Below are positions 61,059-64,000 of a stretch of DNA of 64,000 bases, piece after piece (within the stretch, counting starts at the first letter, position 1; each line of letters begins with the position of its first letter). Source of the stretch: Casuarius casuarius (Eukaryota > Chordata > Aves > Casuariiformes > Casuariidae); the NCBI GenBank assembly GCA_003342895.1, contig PTFA01000111.1, positions 1,462,199 to 1,526,198 of the forward strand, written 5' to 3'. The notes below the pieces were generated by a model. The model saw nothing but the letters and a program-made list of their open reading frames with translations. It ran no database searches and was not told the origin of the DNA. The translations under genes were made by a program, and so were the position numbers.

Positions 61059-62442
61059 TTGCACAATGGATATTGAGACAGGCTTACCCACACAAAGATT
61101 TATTTATGGAATCTGTAGCTAATGGCACCCATCAACTCTAATAGTAAATGTTATGTTCAGGGAAAGATGAAAAAAATGAAGGAGAAAGATAGGGGGAAAA
61201 AAGGAAAGGGAAAAACTGGAAAGGAAAAAAAAAAATCTCCCCTGTAGTCAGAAAGAAAGAGAAGAAACGGAGCTCTCCTTAGATAAGCATCCTTTCTGGA
61301 CATCTTCTCCACTGCAGCAAGTGCTCCCTCCAGATAGCTTTTTCAAAGTAACTGTGTAGTTTCCACATGGTCCTCTCAATCTCCCTATTTGTTGCTCTCA
61401 CTTATTGCACTGATAGGGCTGGTTGGAGCATGCTTTGATCAGTTGCAGATGTTGCAGACCTAATTGACTTTCAGGTTTTGTTCATGTGCATTATTGGGAA
61501 ATGCTTACTGGCTCTGTAAAAGGCTACTACTTACTAATGTTATCTACAAAGCTCTATTTGTTCCCTAGTATAAGTTATAAACCAAAAACTATGAAATAAG
61601 GGGTGTAAAATAGGGGAGGGGAAAGGAAAGGCAATTCACATGTAAATAGCAATCGTCTCCTGTAAAAGCTGACATGACAGGCATAGCAGTGTTTTCAGAG
61701 CCTTCTAGCGCAAGGCTAGGAGGATAAGGGCACTTTGGAACATGAGGCTAAAAGGTGTTTTTACAGCAGTATGTAGGGGCATATGAGTGGAAAGTTATAA
61801 ACTGGCAGAGCAGGCTGCAGTGTTATGAGCAAAAAGCTAAAGAGCTGCAAATTGAAGGTCAAAGCACTTTCCCTGAAGAATCTAGGCAATTAGCTCCAAT
61901 GTAACTCTAGTCTTTAGATATCTGAACTCAGGTTAGATAAAACCTATCTTAAATGTTTCTTTGTCTCAGTTCCTCATTTAGAAAGTGTGAATATTTACTT
62001 TTTACTTTCTTTGCACCTTTACATCTATCTAGGTAGTGAGATCATCTCAGTCATTCATTCTCTCTAACTTTATGCATAATGTTTACAAAAAGCAGTACTG
62101 GCATAAATAATTACAATATGTTTTGAACTATTTTTATGTTATAAATATTTTATAAATTTATAGGAAGCAAAATCATGAAGTGATTATACTTTCTTCAAGG
62201 TAGTTATTGGTATTATACTCTCAGAAACAGTAGACAAAATCTTTGCCACGATGAAGTCAAGGAAACTGTGCCATTTCAATTTAGAGAGATGATAGAGAAA
62301 GAAAAATGAGTATTTCTCTTAAAGAAAAAAAAAGTAACAGTTCAATATGTATCACTACTCACTATATGGAGGTCTGCATCTTAAGGAGTTAAATTTACAC
62401 AACAGCTTAACAAAGGAAGAGACAGAAAGTAGCAGTTCAAAA

Positions 62443-62458
62443 TAACAACAACAACAAA
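62443..62458. repeat. (AAC)n microsatellite
   Basis: About five AAC units. Confidence 0.85.
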
Positions 62459-63146
62459 ATCACTCATCTTTTCACTTAACCATGAGCAATGAGTGGTATC
62501 TCTTCATATGAAAAATACTTGGAGATGTAATAGCAACAGGGTACAGTATCTGAGGAATCCCTAAGGAAGATACAATTATTTTGGAGTTGTAGTGTCTCTA
62601 TTAGAAAGCATAAAAAGCATGTTCACCTTGAAGAGAATGAATCAGAGAATCATCATTCTGCAACATTTATGGTGTGTTTTCCAGAAGCCTTGACTTTTAT
62701 TTCACTGTTATTTAAGCATTTCACTGCAGGGGAACAGGTCTTAATAGCATCGTTAAGAAGCATTGCACAAACAATTTCCTATACAACATTTGCAATCCAG
62801 AATATGTAATGGTGGGATGGTTGTTAAACACATTGCCCAACACTGTGCAACAGGAGGCATAAATGAATTACAAAGCTAAACGACAATTAGCATCCTGAGA
62901 GGCTGACATTTATAGATAGAATGAAAGGATTTCTGCTAACAAAAACAATCTGAGTTGAAAGATGATTTTTAGGTGCATGGAAATTACATTGATTACCATT
63001 CTGCTTTGATATACTGCTAGAACAATTTTGGTGAGGATGTTCATTAGATCTTATTGTTACAATGGGTAGAATAACTATTTTGCATATATTTAATCTTGTT
63101 CTGTGGTGTCTATTAGTCTCTGAAACTTTCATCTTGTTTGTTGCAA

Positions 63147-63180
63147 AATAATGATAATAACAGTAACAACAACAACAAAA
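63147..63180. repeat. (ATA/AAC)n microsatellite
   Basis: ATAATGATAATAA is followed by AACAACAACAACA. Confidence 0.85.
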
Positions 63181-63391
63181 GGGTTATGGTATGTCTTTAT
63201 ATGCTGACATCAAGCCAGGAATGTTCTGCCATTGAGATAATACACAGTACACACATCACTCACTGAAATCTGCAGCAGGGACAGTTTAAATGATTCAAAG
63301 AAGTAGAGAAGAAATAGAGGTAGTTTCATGGCTCAAGACCAGAGGGATTGTGGACTGGACATCAAGTCCTTTTGTTTACTTGGAAGTGTCT

Positions 63392-63495
63392 TCCCCCCTC
63401 CCTCCCTCCTTTTGGAGGTTGTTTGGATTTTGGATTTGGATTTGAAGCTTGTTTGGATTGGTTGTTGTTATTGTTTGTTTTTTGTTTTGTTTTGC
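63392..63495. repeat. CCCT tract and GT-rich simple sequence
   Basis: CCCTCCCTCCCTCC at 63395-63409, then T/G-rich sequence in which tttggatt recurs several times (63422-63460), ending in TTTTG units. The frame at 63328-63525 reads this low-complexity DNA. Confidence 0.8.
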
Positions 63496-64000
63496 TTTTA
63501 TCACAAAAGTAGCAAATACAAATGAAATAGGCATGTTACGTTTTTTTCTATCTTCATTGCCAAGCTTTAGACTGCAAAGTGGTTACTTTTGTAATTAAAA
63601 TCCTCATTCATACAAAAACTAAACAAACAGTACTTGAGTCTGGAGTGCCTTATTAGCTCCTCCATTTTATTTTTGTTGTTGTTTTGTATTATAGCCCTTG
63701 TCTGTAGCTAAAATAGCCTAAGTTTATGAAGAGAGTACTAGTGCTTTGGTTCTACCAGCTCTTACCTATTTGCAGCAGCAGCACTCTCAGCTAACATCTC
63801 TCTCTGTAAAATATATATTTGCCCAATTTGCCTTTCTTCAAACAAAAGCTGTACACTTATATAAAGTACTTGGTATAGAGAAAACAAAATGCTTTGGAGA
63901 TTTACAGAAAAGCCTTAGCTTATATGGATCAAGGATGTATGAAGTTACATTTCTTGAGAAAAGCCCCCTACTTAGAACTGTGGACAGAATTTTTTGTTGT

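Larger units (their letters stand above)
61059..64000. other. AT-rich unassigned DNA to window end
   Basis: No gene is seen. An A/G-rich tract runs from about 61165 to 61270. A complex, non-repetitive stretch at about 62640-63130 is a candidate conserved noncoding element. Simple repeats occur at 62443-62458, 63147-63180 and 63392-63495. Confidence 0.55.

Noticed and set aside
1..64000. Bacterial-type features: operons, CRISPR, IS elements, riboswitches
   Set aside because: CR1 LINEs, ERV-type LTRs, microsatellites and absence of dense coding sequence show vertebrate nuclear DNA. No regularly spaced direct repeats of CRISPR type were found.

Overview
This window looks like nuclear DNA from a bird. 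It is AT-rich, with long homopolymer and dinucleotide tracts and no dense open reading frames. The recognisable interspersed repeats are mostly CR1 LINEs, the main avian retroposon, and one of them (34618-34803) ends in the octamer-like 3' tail typical of avian CR1. There are also two copies of one endogenous-retrovirus-type LTR. No mammalian-type SINEs or L1 elements were seen. The species cannot be fixed from the sequence alone.

No protein-coding exon, tRNA, rRNA or CRISPR array can be supported. The longest open frame free of assembly Ns is about 127 codons, which is expected by chance in 64 kb of AT-rich DNA. The window is best read as intergenic (gene-desert) or deep intronic sequence.

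Layout: 83-310, CR1 tail on the minus strand. 311-7330, unassigned AT-rich DNA. 7331-7540, an isolated CpG-rich block of unknown origin with a 5-bp repeat at its edges. 8427-9464, LTR copy A (minus), running into a 420-N gap (9465-9884). 9912-23113, mostly unassigned AT-rich DNA with one possible old tRNA-derived SINE near 20.65 kb. 23114-24307, LTR copy B (plus), a complete 1184-bp solo LTR with an exact 5-bp target-site duplication. 24549-24665, first copy of a palindromic dispersed repeat. 27130-28350, an old, heavily decayed CR1-family LINE on the plus strand with pol remnants. 28903-28942, a 40-N gap followed by a GGGA repeat. 34618-34803, CR1 tail (plus). 34804-57742, AT-rich DNA with microsatellites and a few short tandem duplications. 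57743-59045, a 1.3-kb CR1 fragment (minus) with decayed pol. 60923-61058, second and better copy of the palindromic repeat. 61059-64000, AT-rich, ending in simple repeats.

Because there are no genes, nothing can be said about genes working together. The best leads are the inverted pair of related LTRs about 14 kb apart, the palindromic (MITE-like) repeat present twice, the CpG-rich block, and several complex, non-repetitive stretches that may be conserved noncoding elements. I found no novel multi-gene system and do not claim one.
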